From: Helicobacter sp. MIT 11-5569
GTDB taxonomy: Bacteria; Campylobacterota; Campylobacteria; Campylobacterales; Helicobacteraceae
Reading direction: 5' to 3'
NCBI RefSeq assembly: GCF_000765695.2
Contig: NZ_JRPB02000004.1
Coordinates: 62,001-126,000 of the forward strand
DNA: 64,000 nt
The notes under the pieces are model-generated. The model was given only the letters and a program-made list of their open reading frames with translations. It searched no databases and had not been told where the DNA came from. Positions 56,481 through 64,000 of the stretch are shown here, piece after piece; the stretch's first letter is position 1, and the number at the start of each line of letters is the position of its first letter. Made by a program: the position numbers and the translations under genes.

Positions 56481-56507
56481 TGCGATTCCGCCTTTGGCGG
56501 TTTTGCA
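56481..56507 (+). terminator. Hairpin terminator after actP
   Basis: CCGCC-TTT-GGCGG (56488-56500), extended by TGCGA/TTTGCA outside a TT mismatch and followed by TTTT, directly after the actP stop. Confidence 0.7.
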
Positions 56508-56572
56508 ATTTTGATTATTTCTTTTGTTAGTTTTGTTTCTATTGATTTATAAATAAAAGTAAATGGGAGGGG

Positions 56573-56649
56573 TGGTACGCCCAAGAGGACTCGAACCTCT
56601 GACCTACGGCTTAGAAGGCCGTTGCTCTATCCAGCTGAGCTATGAGCGC
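56573..56649 (-). tRNA. tRNA-Arg (TCT)
   Basis: 77-nt cloverleaf on the minus strand. The acceptor GCGCTCA pairs with TGGGCGT (two G-T pairs), followed by discriminator A and encoded CCA. The anticodon loop CTTCTAA gives TCT (AGA codons, common in this AT-rich genome). The T arm is AGAGGTTCGAATCCTCT. Confidence 0.95.
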
Positions 56650-56662
56650 GTATTTAAAGAAA

Positions 56663-56740
56663 TGGTACCAAAGGGGGGACTCGAACCCCCGACCTCCGGC
56701 TTATGAGACCAGCGCTCTAAACCAGCTGAGCTACCTTGGC
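56663..56740 (-). tRNA. tRNA-Met (CAT)
   Basis: 78-nt cloverleaf, 13 bases upstream of tRNA-Arg and probably cotranscribed with it. The acceptor GCCAAGG pairs with CTTTGGT, and CCA is encoded. The anticodon loop CTCATAA gives CAT. A paired first base argues against initiator tRNA; elongator Met is most likely, though lysidine-modified tRNA-Ile(CAT) cannot be fully excluded. Confidence 0.88.
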
Positions 56741-56798
56741 ACACAAAAAACATGGAAAGCGAATTGTAGTGTGCTTTTCTTTAAAAAATGATAAAAAT

Positions 56799-57410
56799 CT
56801 AACCAATCATATCAATTTGTGCGTTACCGCTATAAATTGCATGGCTAAATTCTCGTAAGATTCGTTGTGTTTTTGCTTCAGTATTTTTGCGTAAAATATC
56901 ATTATAGTTGCTTGTTAAGTTTTTTTTGTAGCTTTTTGTATAGATTCCATTAAGATTATTGAGATTATCTTGAAACTCTTTGGCGACTTCTTTCCACCCA
57001 TCTTGTGTAACGCCTAAAAAACCTTGTGTATTTCCTTGCGCGCTTTTTGTATTTTGGTCGGCAACTGCTTGTTCTTGCTCTCTAATGTGCTCTACGCTAG
57101 CACTTAGATTTCCAGCACGTGTTAAGATTTGAGCGACAGCAATTTTTTCATTATGGGACATATTAGCAGTAACACGTTCAAAAGCCTTATATTGTTCATC
57201 ACTCATAATTTCAAGGCTTACAAGCCCATAAGTTACACGATTTTTTTCTAAAATTTCAGAGTTTTGTTCCTCATTTTGCGTGTTGATTTTGTTAATGCGC
57301 TGTGTATTTGTAAGAGATTGTGCCGTTTGTGTTTCATTGCCTAATAGTCGGTTTGCCTCATTAAAAATTTCATTTAAACCCGGTGTATTGAAGTTATGAT
57401 TAATAAGCAT
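56799..57410 (-). CDS. Helical protein of unknown function
   Basis: 203 residues, no signal or membrane segment, rich in Asn, Gln and Glu. The N-terminal ~55 residues look disordered; residues ~60-110 (YGLVSLEIMSDEQYKAFERV and NEKIAVAQILTRAGNLSAS) and ~130-195 look alpha-helical. I do not recognise the family. It lies downstream of nothing on its strand and upstream of the tRNA pair, so it is a single gene. Confidence 0.6.
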   Translation of the reverse strand: MLINHNFNTPGLNEIFNEANRLLGNETQTAQSLTNTQRINKINTQNEEQNSEILEKNRVTYGLVSLEIMSDEQYKAFERVTANMSHNEKIAVAQILTRAGNLSASVEHIREQEQAVADQNTKSAQGNTQGFLGVTQDGWKEVAKEFQDNLNNLNGIYTKSYKKNLTSNYNDILRKNTEAKTQRILREFSHAIYSGNAQIDMIG

Positions 57411-57536
57411 GGCGGATAAAACCTTTTTACAAAATATAAAACATTAGCTCTTAAGCAAAAAGGATTCCAATTTTTTGTTTTAATAGGCTTGTTAATGTTT
57501 ATAAAGCATAAAATTTTGTAAAAAAACATAAAATTG

Positions 57537-57544
57537 TATAGAAT
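57537..57544 (+). promoter_or_regulatory. Possible -10 box of the pgbA-like gene
   Basis: TATAGAAT at 57537-57544 in AT-rich DNA, ~90 bases before the ATG. There is no convincing -35. Confidence 0.3.
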
Positions 57545-57633
57545 ATTGCCACGCTTTAAGCAAATATAGATTACAATCTCACATTTATGTCTAGAATTTT
57601 GCACAATTTTGCTGTAGCGATTAAGGTTTGCTT

Positions 57634-58458
57634 ATGAAAATATTAAATTCCCTTAAATACGTCCTGTTTGTCGTCCTTTTTAGCACTTTGACACACGCTT
57701 CTCCTTTTGGAAACAAACTTATTGTCCCTATTGTGGAATTAGATGAGGATTCTAAACATTATGCGTATGTTCCGGCATTTGATTTAAAAGTAGGGGAAAG
57801 CGGTGAAATTGTGCGTTGGTTTACACAAGATCATTCCACGATTGTAGCAAAAGCTGCTGTTATAGAAATCAAAGATGAACGTGCAAAAATAGCATTTGAA
57901 CCTTTTGAAGGTTTAGAACAAGGTGCTTTTCCTGCACCAATTTTATTTCCAAAGAAAAATGATGAAGTGATTTTTAGATCCTTTAATGATAGAGCATTTT
58001 TGGTCGCTCCTTCACAAGAAATTTATGAAAAAATTAAAGCAGCATATCCAGATGTTACTTGGTTGCACCCAGATTTATTAGCAGCATATTTAATGGATGT
58101 TGGGCATACATCACCTGTTAAAGGGGATTTTCGCAAGGTTTGCACGCAGTATGCTGCGGGGATTGTGTATTTGGTAAATCTTAATGAAGGGCAAGCATTG
58201 GATTGTCAAACTTTTAGACCAATAAAAAAGGATTATATTACCGGACGCGCTCCAGTTGATGATAGAATGTTACCTTTTTTCTCACGCATTGGGAGTGATA
58301 ATCAAGAGTGGTTTTCTTATCTTATTAACGATATAACAACGCGTGATTATTATTTGTATTTTGATGCGCTTTTAAAAGGTGAAATTAGTGATGAAGATGC
58401 AACATTTTTCGGGCGTGTAACAAAATATTTTTCCAATCAAATTAAAAATATTTTCTAA
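57634..58458 (+). CDS. pgbA: PgbA-like secreted/surface protein (plasminogen-binding family N-terminal domain)
   Basis: 274 residues with a signal peptide (KYVLFVVLFSTLTHA). The mature region (FGNKLIVPIVELDEDSKHYAYV, then HPDLLAAYLMDVGHTSPVKGDFRKVC) matches the N-terminal domain of H. pylori PgbA/PgbB. Those proteins bind plasminogen through C-terminal lysines, but this one is shorter and ends NQIKNIF without a Lys terminus, so binding cannot be assumed. ATG 57634 is preferred to TTG 57628 because TAAGG is well spaced. The glcD gene follows, as in H. pylori. Confidence 0.8.
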   Translation: MKILNSLKYVLFVVLFSTLTHASPFGNKLIVPIVELDEDSKHYAYVPAFDLKVGESGEIVRWFTQDHSTIVAKAAVIEIKDERAKIAFEPFEGLEQGAFPAPILFPKKNDEVIFRSFNDRAFLVAPSQEIYEKIKAAYPDVTWLHPDLLAAYLMDVGHTSPVKGDFRKVCTQYAAGIVYLVNLNEGQALDCQTFRPIKKDYITGRAPVDDRMLPFFSRIGSDNQEWFSYLINDITTRDYYLYFDALLKGEISDEDATFFGRVTKYFSNQIKNIF

Positions 58459-58467
58459 GGGCGCAAG

Positions 58468-59847
58468 ATGACGGATAAAAATATCAAAGATCTTGAAGCT
58501 ATTGTAGGTAAGGGAGAATGCTTCAATGATAAGGCACATTTAAGTGCGTATTGTTATGATGCGACAAAAGAGAGAAAATATCCAGAATGCGTTGTTTTTC
58601 CACATAATGAAGAAGAAGTAAGTGCAATTTTAAAATATTGTAATTCTCATTTAATCCCTGTGATTCCACGCGGTGCAGGAAGTGGATTTACGGGTGGTTC
58701 GCTTGCAGCACATGGTGGAGTGATTTTGGCATTAGAAAAACATATGAATCAGATTTTAGAGATTGATATGGAAAATATGGTTGCGCGTGTTCAGCCTGGT
58801 GTCGTAAATATGCAGCTTCAAAAAGCAGTGGAAGCAGTAGGGTTATTTTATCCGCCTGACCCTGCAAGCGAACATTACTCTACACTTGGCGGAAATGTGA
58901 GTGAAAATGCTGGTGGTATGCGTGCTGCAAAATATGGAATCACAAAAGATTTTGTTATGGCTTTGCGTGCTGTGTTGCCAAATGGCGATGTGATTCGTGC
59001 AGGTAAAAAGACGATTAAAGATGTTGCAGGATATAACATTGCTGGAATCTTGATTGCGAGTGAGGGAACATTGGGAGTCATTACAGAGATTACATTAAAG
59101 CTTCTAAGCAAACCAAAATACCAACAAAGTGCTATGGGTGTTTTTCCAAGCATACAATCAGCAATGAATGCGGTTTATAAGACAATGGCAAGTGGAATCT
59201 CTCCTGTGGCAATGGAGTTTTTGGATAATCTTAGTATTAGAGCTGTAGAAGAGAAGTTTAATAAAGGCTTGCCAAAAGACGCTGGAGCGATTCTAATTAC
59301 TGAAGTAGATGGAAATTTACCTGAAGAGATTACCTATCAAATTAATAAAATAGAAGAAAAGTTCCTTGAAAATGGGGCAAATAGATTTGTGAAAGCCAAT
59401 AATGAACAAGAAGCTGCGGATTTATGGTTTGCGCGCAAAAACGCAAGCCCAAGTATTACGATTTATGGCAGTAAGAAGCTTAATGAAGATATTACAGTTC
59501 CACGCTCAAAACTCCCAGAATTGTTAGAGAGAATCGCAGAAGTTTCACAAAAATATGGTGTCGTGATTCCATGTTTTGGGCATACAGGCGATGGAAATGT
59601 GCATACAAATGTAATGGTAGATGGTAGCAAGGAAGAAGAGTTAGAGAAGGGACACAAGGCGATTGAAGAGATTTTTAAAATCACAGTAGAGCTTGGTGGA
59701 ACGCTAAGTGGGGAACATGGAATCGGGCTTTCTAAAGCACCTTTTATGGGGTTAGCATTTTCACAAGAGGAGATGCAGTTATTTCGTGCAATCAAACAAG
59801 CCTTTGACCCTAACAACATTTTAAATCCGGGCAAGATGGCATTATGA
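58468..59847 (+). CDS. glcD: FAD-linked glycolate/D-lactate oxidase subunit GlcD type
   Basis: 459 residues. The PCMH-type FAD-binding domain has VIPRGAGSGFTGGSLA and DPASEHYSTLGGNVSENAGGMRAAKYG; the C-terminal FAD-oxidase_C domain has CFGHTGDGNVHTNV and LSGEHGIGLSKAPFM. It oxidises a 2-hydroxy acid and passes electrons toward the respiratory chain. No glcE/glcF is adjacent, so it may act alone or with partners elsewhere. Confidence 0.9.
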   Translation: MTDKNIKDLEAIVGKGECFNDKAHLSAYCYDATKERKYPECVVFPHNEEEVSAILKYCNSHLIPVIPRGAGSGFTGGSLAAHGGVILALEKHMNQILEIDMENMVARVQPGVVNMQLQKAVEAVGLFYPPDPASEHYSTLGGNVSENAGGMRAAKYGITKDFVMALRAVLPNGDVIRAGKKTIKDVAGYNIAGILIASEGTLGVITEITLKLLSKPKYQQSAMGVFPSIQSAMNAVYKTMASGISPVAMEFLDNLSIRAVEEKFNKGLPKDAGAILITEVDGNLPEEITYQINKIEEKFLENGANRFVKANNEQEAADLWFARKNASPSITIYGSKKLNEDITVPRSKLPELLERIAEVSQKYGVVIPCFGHTGDGNVHTNVMVDGSKEEELEKGHKAIEEIFKITVELGGTLSGEHGIGLSKAPFMGLAFSQEEMQLFRAIKQAFDPNNILNPGKMAL

Positions 59848-59872
59848 TTTACATTAAAGATAAGGAATTTGA

Positions 59873-60337
59873 ATGATTTTTGATGTGCAAAAGATTCGTA
59901 GTATTTTACCGCACCGCTATCCGATGTTATTAGTGGATAGAATTACAGAAATTATACCTAATGAACGCATTGAAGGCTATAAAAATATAACAATCAATGA
60001 AGATACTTTTAATGGGCATTTTCCATCACAACCCATTTATCCGGGCGTGTATATTATTGAGGGAATGGCGCAAACAGGCGGAGTTTTGGCATTCGTGAGT
60101 ATGTTTGGTGAAGAAGTGTGTAATAATGGCGATAAAATTGTGTATTTTATGAGTATTGATAAAGCAAAATTTAGGAATCCTGTAACTCCCGGAGATAAAT
60201 TAGCTTATAAACTAGAAGTGATTAAGCAAAAGGGCGGAATCTGGGTTCTGCAAGGTTATGCTTTTGTTGATGATAAGCTTGTTGCAGAAGCAGAACTTAA
60301 AGCAATGGTTGCAGATAACATAGAAAAAAAGGCATAA
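59873..60337 (+). CDS. fabZ: 3-hydroxyacyl-ACP dehydratase FabZ
   Basis: 154 residues, hot-dog fold. [13 protein letters not shown] and [21 protein letters not shown] hold the catalytic His and Glu. It dehydrates 3-hydroxyacyl-ACP in fatty acid synthesis. It is 3 bases upstream of lpxA, which uses the 3-hydroxyacyl-ACP that FabZ competes for. Confidence 0.96.
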   Translation: MIFDVQKIRSILPHRYPMLLVDRITEIIPNERIEGYKNITINEDTFNGHFPSQPIYPGVYIIEGMAQTGGVLAFVSMFGEEVCNNGDKIVYFMSIDKAKFRNPVTPGDKLAYKLEVIKQKGGIWVLQGYAFVDDKLVAEAELKAMVADNIEKKA

Positions 60338-60339
60338 AA

Positions 60340-61146
60340 GTGAGTATTGCAAAATCAGCAAAGATTGCCAAAACTGCTATTGTTGAAGAAGGTGCGTGCA
60401 TTGGTGAAAATGTAGAAATTGGACATTATAGTATTATTGGCAAGAATGTAAAAATCGGTGATAATTGCAAGTTGTATAATCACGTAACGATTCTTGGGAA
60501 TACAACTTTAGGCAAAGGAAATGAGGTTTTTCCAAATGCTGTGCTTGGAACAAAACCGCAAGATTTAAAATATGATGGTGAGCCAAATTCTCTAGTTTTT
60601 GGAGACTATAATAAAATTAGAGAATTTACAATGATAAATCCCGGCACAGAAGGAGGGGGCAGCAAAACAGTTATTGGAAATAAGAACTTATTGATGGCAT
60701 ATGTGCATATTGCGCATGATTGCATTATAGGAGATTCTTGTATTTTGGCAAATGGAGCAACTCTAGGGGGGCATATTGTGCTTGGGAATTATATTAATGT
60801 TGGTGGATTAACACCCATTCATCAATTTGTAAAGGTTGGAGATTATGCGATGATTGCAGGGGCTAGCGCACTTTCACAAGATATTCCACCTTTTTGTATG
60901 GCAGAGGGGAATCGTGCTGTAATTCGTGGGTTAAATTTACACCGATTGCGCAAAAATTTTGAGCATCATCAAGTGGATAAAATCCATAATGTTTATAAAC
61001 GCTTATTTTCTGGCAATGCTCCGATTAAAGAGATTGCCAAAGAAATTTTAGATGAAAATCCAAAAGATGAAAATGTGGTTAAAATGTGTCAATTTGTAAT
61101 TGATTCTACACGTGGAATCCCTTTTGTAAGGAAAAATTATGAGTGA
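60340..61146 (+). CDS. lpxA: UDP-GlcNAc 3-O-acyltransferase LpxA
   Basis: 268 residues. Left-handed beta helix of hexapeptide repeats ([20 protein letters not shown]), then [14 protein letters not shown] and the catalytic His in [12 protein letters not shown], with a C-terminal helical domain from ~190. It is the first step of lipid A synthesis. The start is GTG at 60340; its 3' end overlaps clpX by 8 bases. Confidence 0.95.
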   Translation: MSIAKSAKIAKTAIVEEGACIGENVEIGHYSIIGKNVKIGDNCKLYNHVTILGNTTLGKGNEVFPNAVLGTKPQDLKYDGEPNSLVFGDYNKIREFTMINPGTEGGGSKTVIGNKNLLMAYVHIAHDCIIGDSCILANGATLGGHIVLGNYINVGGLTPIHQFVKVGDYAMIAGASALSQDIPPFCMAEGNRAVIRGLNLHRLRKNFEHHQVDKIHNVYKRLFSGNAPIKEIAKEILDENPKDENVVKMCQFVIDSTRGIPFVRKNYE

Positions 61147-62395
61147 AAGAATTTGTGATTTTTGTAAAAGTAGGGAATCTAATAAGAATCCTTTAATTTC
61201 TGGAAATGATACTTGCATTTGCAAGAATTGTATCATTGCTTCTTATAATTTACTCTTTGGCGTGGAATATGGCAAAACAGAAGAGAATGGAGAGAAGGGA
61301 CAGAATAATGAAGATGATGTTTTAAAAATTGTTCCACCAAAAGAGTTAAAAGAAGTGCTTGATGCGTATGTAATAGGGCAAGAAAAGGCAAAGAAGGTTT
61401 TTAGCGTAGCAGTGTATAACCACTATAAGCGTGTTTTACAAGGTGATATTGGAGAAGATGATACAGAGATTGCGAAATCAAATATTTTACTAATTGGTCC
61501 AACAGGTAGTGGTAAAACACTTATGGCGCAAACTCTGGCTAAATTTTTGAATATTCCTATTGCAATTTGTGATGCGACAAGTCTAACAGAAGCAGGTTAT
61601 GTTGGTGAAGATGTAGAGAATATTTTAACAAGGCTTTTACAAGAAGCAAATGGAGATGTGGAAAAAGCACAAAAGGGAATTGTTTTTATCGATGAAATTG
61701 ATAAGATTTCAAGACTTTCAGAGAATCGTTCTATCACGCGTGATGTCTCCGGAGAAGGCGTGCAGCAAGCATTGTTAAAAATTATCGAAGGTAGTGTGGT
61801 TAATGTGCCGCCAAAAGGTGGCAGGAAGCACCCAAATCAAGATTTTATCCAAATTGATACAAAGGATATTTTGTTTATTTGCGGAGGTGCTTTTGATGGC
61901 TTAAAGGATATTATCACGCGTCGTCTTGGTGGAAATACATTAGGATTTCACCATAAAAAAGGTAAAAAAGCAGAAACAGATTACCTTTTAGGTTTGGTAG
62001 AGCCTGATGATTTAGTGAGTTATGGGCTAATTCCAGAGCTTATTGGACGTTTGCATATGTTTGCAACATTAGAAGAAATCACAAAAGAAGCAATGGTTGA
62101 GATTTTACAAAAACCAAAAAATGCACTTACAAAGCAGTATAAAAAACTTTTTGCGCTTGATGGAGTGCAACTTACTTTTAAAGCAGAAGCATTAGAAGAG
62201 ATTGCTAATCTTGCAATTTCACGCAAGACAGGTGCTAGGGGGTTGCGTGCAATTATGGAAGATGTGATGTTAGATGTAATGTATGATTTACCAGAGCTTA
62301 AAGGTTATGAGGTAATCATCACAAAAGAAGCTGTGCTAAAAGAATCAAAGCCAATGTTGGTAAAACAGAAAAAAACAAGCAAGAAAAGTGCTTAA
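61139..62395 (+). CDS. clpX: ATP-dependent Clp protease ATPase subunit ClpX
   Basis: 418 residues. The N-terminal zinc-binding domain is CDFC-x18-CICKNC; Walker [13 protein letters not shown], Walker [11 protein letters not shown], the pore YVGEDVEN and sensor 2 [10 protein letters not shown] are intact. An IGF-like ClpP-binding loop (LGF) is seen near [12 protein letters not shown]. It unfolds substrates for ClpP. Confidence 0.96.
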   Translation: MSERICDFCKSRESNKNPLISGNDTCICKNCIIASYNLLFGVEYGKTEENGEKGQNNEDDVLKIVPPKELKEVLDAYVIGQEKAKKVFSVAVYNHYKRVLQGDIGEDDTEIAKSNILLIGPTGSGKTLMAQTLAKFLNIPIAICDATSLTEAGYVGEDVENILTRLLQEANGDVEKAQKGIVFIDEIDKISRLSENRSITRDVSGEGVQQALLKIIEGSVVNVPPKGGRKHPNQDFIQIDTKDILFICGGAFDGLKDIITRRLGGNTLGFHHKKGKKAETDYLLGLVEPDDLVSYGLIPELIGRLHMFATLEEITKEAMVEILQKPKNALTKQYKKLFALDGVQLTFKAEALEEIANLAISRKTGARGLRAIMEDVMLDVMYDLPELKGYEVIITKEAVLKESKPMLVKQKKTSKKSA

Positions 62396-62420
62396 TCCAT
62401 TTTAAAGAAAGAGAGAAAAT

Positions 62421-63455
62421 ATGCTAGTAGATAAAGTAATTGGTTGGTTTTCACACGATATTTCGATTGACCTTGGGACAGCAAATACCATTGTTTTAGT
62501 AAAAGGGCAAGGGGTAATTATTAATGAACCTTCAGTGGTGGCTGTGCAAAATGACCGTTATGGAAAGAATAAGGTTTTAGCTGTAGGGCATGAAGCAAAG
62601 GAAATGGTAGGCAAAACTCCCGGAAGTATTATGGCAGTGCGTCCTATGAAAGATGGGGTGATTGCGGATTTTGATATGACAGAAAAAATGATTCGGCATT
62701 TTATTGAAAAAGCACACCGCAGAAAAGCATTAATGCGCCCTAGAATTATCGTGTGCGTGCCTTATGGATTAACAGGTGTTGAGCGCAAAGCGGTTAGAGA
62801 ATCTGCAATTAGTGCTGGAGCTAGAGAAGTCTTTTTGATTGAAGAGCCTATGGCAGCGGCGATTGGTGCAGGCTTGCCGGTCAAAGAACCTAAGGGAAGT
62901 TTGGTTGTAGATATTGGAGGGGGAACAACAGAGATTGGCGTTATCTCACTTGGTGGGCTTGTAATTTCAAAATCCTTGCGCACTGCTGGAGATAAGCTTG
63001 ATTTGGCAGTTGTGGATTATGTTCGCCGTAAATATAGCTTATTAATTGGTGAGCGCACAGGAGAAGAGATTAAAATCCAAATTGGTTCAGCAGTTAGCCT
63101 TGATGAGCCGCTTTCAATGCAAGTTAAAGGTCGCGACCAAGTCAGTGGTTTGCTAAATTCTATTGAGCTAACAAGTGAGGATGTAAGAGAAGCAATGAAG
63201 GAAACTTTAAAAGAGATTTCTAATGCGCTAAAAGATGTGCTAGAGCAAATGCCACCAGATTTAGCAGGGGATATTGTGGAAAATGGAATCGTTCTAACAG
63301 GTGGAGGTGCATTAATCCGTGGTCTTGATAAATATTTATCAGATTTAGTAAAACTTCCTGTATATGTAGGTGATGAACCTCTTTTGTGTGTAGCAAAAGG
63401 AACTGGGAAAGCATTAGAAGAAATTGATGTTTTGCAACAACTTACATATGAATGA
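62421..63455 (+). CDS. mreB: Rod-shape determining actin homologue MreB
   Basis: 344 residues. Phosphate-1 loop IDLGTANTIVLVKG, phosphate-2 loop VVDIGGGTTEIGVISLGG and adenosine motif LTGGGALIRGLDKYL are actin-family signatures. It organises lateral cell-wall synthesis with MreC, encoded 13 bases downstream. Confidence 0.97.
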   Translation: MLVDKVIGWFSHDISIDLGTANTIVLVKGQGVIINEPSVVAVQNDRYGKNKVLAVGHEAKEMVGKTPGSIMAVRPMKDGVIADFDMTEKMIRHFIEKAHRRKALMRPRIIVCVPYGLTGVERKAVRESAISAGAREVFLIEEPMAAAIGAGLPVKEPKGSLVVDIGGGTTEIGVISLGGLVISKSLRTAGDKLDLAVVDYVRRKYSLLIGERTGEEIKIQIGSAVSLDEPLSMQVKGRDQVSGLLNSIELTSEDVREAMKETLKEISNALKDVLEQMPPDLAGDIVENGIVLTGGGALIRGLDKYLSDLVKLPVYVGDEPLLCVAKGTGKALEEIDVLQQLTYE

Positions 63456-63468
63456 TTTAAGGAAGTAG

Positions 63469-64000
63469 ATGAGAAAATTGTTTCTTTGGATATTATTCTT
63501 AGCAATTGTATTTTTCCTCTCAATGCAAGTGTCCAAAGGATTTCAAGCAAAGATTTTATATGTGAGTGATGCGATAAAAGTTGGAATCTTAAACCTAAAT
63601 GAAAATTTCTCAAATACAATAACGCGTCATTTTGATCAAGCGCGACAAATCAAAGAATTAACAAACTCCCTAGAAGATAAAGATAAGCTACAGTATGCGT
63701 ATAATGCACTTAAAAGCGAATATGATGCTTTAATGGAAGCATTAGAATCTAAACCTAGTCCAATGCAAATTACACTTTCTCGAACAATTTCTTATGTAGA
63801 AATGAATAATTACACAAAGATTTGGCTAGAAAAAAGGTCGGATTTAAAGAAAAGGGAAAACGCAATTTTTGGTTTGATTTATGACAATAAAGTTGCAGGA
63901 ATTGCTATTATGCAAAGTAATCGTTTGCTTGGTTATTTAAATGGTGATGAAAAATGTAGTTATAGTGTAGCTATTGGAGATAAAAAAGTTCCGGGTGTTG
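63469..64000 (+). CDS. mreC: Rod-shape determining protein MreC, 3'-truncated by window edge
   Basis: The frame from ATG 63469 (TTAAGGAAG upstream) is open to the window end, 177 codons. It begins MRKLFLWILFLAIVFFLSM, one membrane helix, then a coiled coil (QIKELTNSLEDKDKLQYAYN) and the start of the periplasmic beta domain (NAIFGLIYDNKVAGIAIM). Position after mreB and topology identify MreC, the periplasmic scaffold of the elongation machinery. The C-terminal part lies outside the window. Confidence 0.9.
   Translation, partial: MRKLFLWILFLAIVFFLSMQVSKGFQAKILYVSDAIKVGILNLNENFSNTITRHFDQARQIKELTNSLEDKDKLQYAYNALKSEYDALMEALESKPSPMQITLSRTISYVEMNNYTKIWLEKRSDLKKRENAIFGLIYDNKVAGIAIMQSNRLLGYLNGDEKCSYSVAIGDKKVPGV

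Noticed and set aside
56663-56740. Initiator tRNA-fMet
   Set aside because: The first acceptor base is paired and the anticodon stem lacks the GGG/CCC triplets of initiators.
1-64000. Prophage, insertion sequence or integrative element
   Set aside because: No transposase, integrase, terminal inverted repeats or phage structural genes were seen, and tRNA genes show no adjacent att duplication.

Overview
The window is a low-GC, gene-dense chromosomal segment of a Campylobacterota bacterium, most like an enterohepatic Helicobacter. Evidence for this is the Helicobacter-type gene order (nuclease - Glu-rich protein - gmk; carB followed by a Sua5-like gene; thrB-ylxR-infB-rbfA-rimP; pgbA-like followed by glcD; fabZ-lpxA-clpX-mreB-mreC; comEC near a UbiA prenyltransferase), a FlaA-type flagellin with a sigma-28 promoter, and poly-G contingency tracts. 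TMAO/DMSO reductase, Pst phosphate uptake, a TRAP transporter and a selenium module make it unlike H. pylori. No phage, IS element, rRNA or CRISPR array was seen, and no stretch over 300 bases lacks a gene.

Layout. 1-4354: a partial unknown protein, an LeuT-type symporter, a YqaA protein, a CPDC thioredoxin, YebC, tRNA-Asn, and an EexN-like lipoprotein with a G13 tract in its promoter. 4423-7780: pstSCAB. 8034-10819 (minus): a YedE-YedF-cysteine desulfurase-DUF3343 selenium/sulfur carrier operon, divergent from a frameshifted monohaem cytochrome c gene and a Tat-exported molybdoreductase (11014-14112). 14178-16926 (minus): a GIY-YIG protein, dgkA and a multiply broken phosphoethanolamine transferase. 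17144-23876: aspS, adk, ppa, a TRAP transporter and ccdA.

23880-27672 is the most unusual region. Four genes encode PseH-like acetyltransferase, sugar formyltransferase and PIG-L deacetylase domains, punctuated by three G11-G12 tracts that sit exactly at domain or gene junctions. Changing a tract by one or two G would fuse a formyltransferase to an acetyltransferase, add a hidden 62-codon tail, or place a stop codon on the next start codon. A ~210-bp near-identical direct repeat carries two of the tracts. This looks like a phase-variable, modular system for varying the N-acyl groups of a surface or flagellar sugar.

27698-37219: PLD nuclease, Glu-rich pseudo-receiver protein, gmk, carB, Sua5-like, a membrane protein, then metA (acetyl-type by its Glu110) and metY on minus. 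37480-40779: flagellin and flgF/flgG with sigma-28 and sigma-54 promoters. 40935-43508 (minus): clpB with a good promoter overlapped by a HAIR-like (HspR) inverted repeat. 43771-49360: UspA, ComEC, DUF502, UbiA/MqnP, two coiled-coil proteins, thrB. 49410-54273: ylxR, infB, rbfA, rimP, ribD. 54482-56480: DUF485 and ActP acetate symporter. Two tRNAs (Arg, Met) and an unknown gene follow on minus, then pgbA-like, glcD, fabZ, lpxA, clpX, mreB and a truncated mreC at the right edge.
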